From Chitinophagales bacterium (lineage in GTDB: Bacteria > Bacteroidota > Bacteroidia > Chitinophagales > CAIODY01): a stretch of DNA of 7,060 nt. Location of the stretch: positions 5,791 through 12,850 of the forward strand of contig JAHEYX010000050.1 in the NCBI GenBank assembly GCA_023251415.1, written 5' to 3'. A program made the position numbers and the translations under genes. Below are positions 6,941 through 7,060 of this stretch, piece after piece. The notes beneath the pieces were generated by a model. It did not search any database. It was not told the DNA's origin and saw only the letters and a program-made list of their open reading frames with translations. Numbering within the stretch: position 1 is the first letter of the stretch; each line of letters begins with the position of its first letter.

Positions 6941-6943
6941 TCG

Positions 6944-7060
6944 GAATAATGACGTATGCAATAAACATAATTACTATTGAGTTAAACTCCATTCTTTAGC
7001 AATTACTATACGTTATTCAGGTTTGTATTAAATAGAAATGGCATTGGTCAATAATAGGGG
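6944..7060. other. Intergenic tail with no recognisable gene
   Basis: This A/T-rich stretch runs to the window edge. It holds a short palindrome GAGTT-A-AACTC (6979-6989) and a 9-base direct repeat AATTACTAT (6969-6977 and 7001-7009). No sigma-type TAnnTTTG element was found. An ATG at 7038 opens a frame of seven codons before the edge, too short to judge. Confidence 0.5.

Larger units (their letters stand above)
6788..6943 (+). repeat. Two tandem ~78-base repeat units with a palindromic core
   Basis: The 28-base cores at 6788-6815 and 6866-6893 are identical at 26 positions and spaced exactly 78 bases apart. Each core can fold: GCGGA pairs with TCCGC on the outside, and GCAC pairs with GTGC across a GATA loop on the inside; one inner pair is lost in the second copy. 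The rest of each unit is related but more diverged; for example the CAAA...TGT..GTTTTTG stretches align with a one-base shift. The block can be read in one open frame (ATG 6779 to TAA 6949, 56 codons) as two copies of an AExDSAKSA....NFL peptide. I think a non-coding dispersed palindromic element is more likely than a protein, because the conserved part is the foldable core. Confidence 0.7.

Noticed and set aside
6779..6949. A 56-codon small protein gene after clpB
   Set aside because: It consists almost entirely of the tandem palindromic repeat; the folded core is better conserved than the rest. It is kept as a finding rather than called as a gene.
6969..7009. Direct repeat AATTACTAT spaced 32 bases, as an iteron or operator
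   Set aside because: Two short A/T-rich copies in A/T-rich DNA are easily chance; there is no third copy or associated gene.
7038..7060. Possible start of a next gene (ATG GCA TTG GTC ...)
   Set aside because: Only seven codons are visible before the edge, with no promoter or ribosome binding site to support it.

Overview
The window looks like a chromosomal segment of a gliding-lineage Bacteroidota. The evidence is a gldC gene, an EnvC-family protein with a degenerate LytM domain, A/T-rich leaders without clear Shine-Dalgarno sequences, and two upstream elements that fit the Bacteroidota primary-sigma pattern TTTG-N19-TAnnTTTG. G+C is roughly 40% by eye. I cannot place it below phylum level with confidence.

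Layout. Positions 1-167 (+) hold the C-terminal end of a VOC (glyoxalase/bleomycin-resistance) family protein. It meets, tail to tail with only 5 bases between the stops, a leftward block of three genes. In transcription order these are an EnvC-family murein hydrolase activator (3800-2580), gldC (2561-2205) and a patatin-like phospholipase with two predicted membrane segments (2110-173). EnvC and gldC are 18 bases apart and are probably co-transcribed from a promoter at 3835-3865. The patatin gene has its own promoter-like element at 2136-2166, which also argues for the start at 2110 rather than the longer reading from 2179.

A 354-base divergent intergenic region (3801-4154) follows. It contains the EnvC promoter, a 55-codon open frame of unknown status and a small hairpin just before clpB. 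I find no convincing clpB promoter in it. clpB (4155-6749, +) is a complete 864-residue AAA+ disaggregase.

From 6745 to about 6943 there is repetitive DNA: a 7-base periodic A/T-rich tract that begins inside the last clpB codons, then two tandem units of about 78 bases. Each unit has a 28-base palindromic core, and the second lies between inverted arms. Positions 6950-7060 hold no recognisable gene.

The genes are mostly cell-envelope remodelling (EnvC family), motility (GldC), lipid hydrolysis (patatin) and protein disaggregation (ClpB), which are ordinary core functions. I see no defence system, CRISPR array, insertion sequence, RNA gene or clear new system. The least explained parts are the repeat block after clpB and the small open frame before it.
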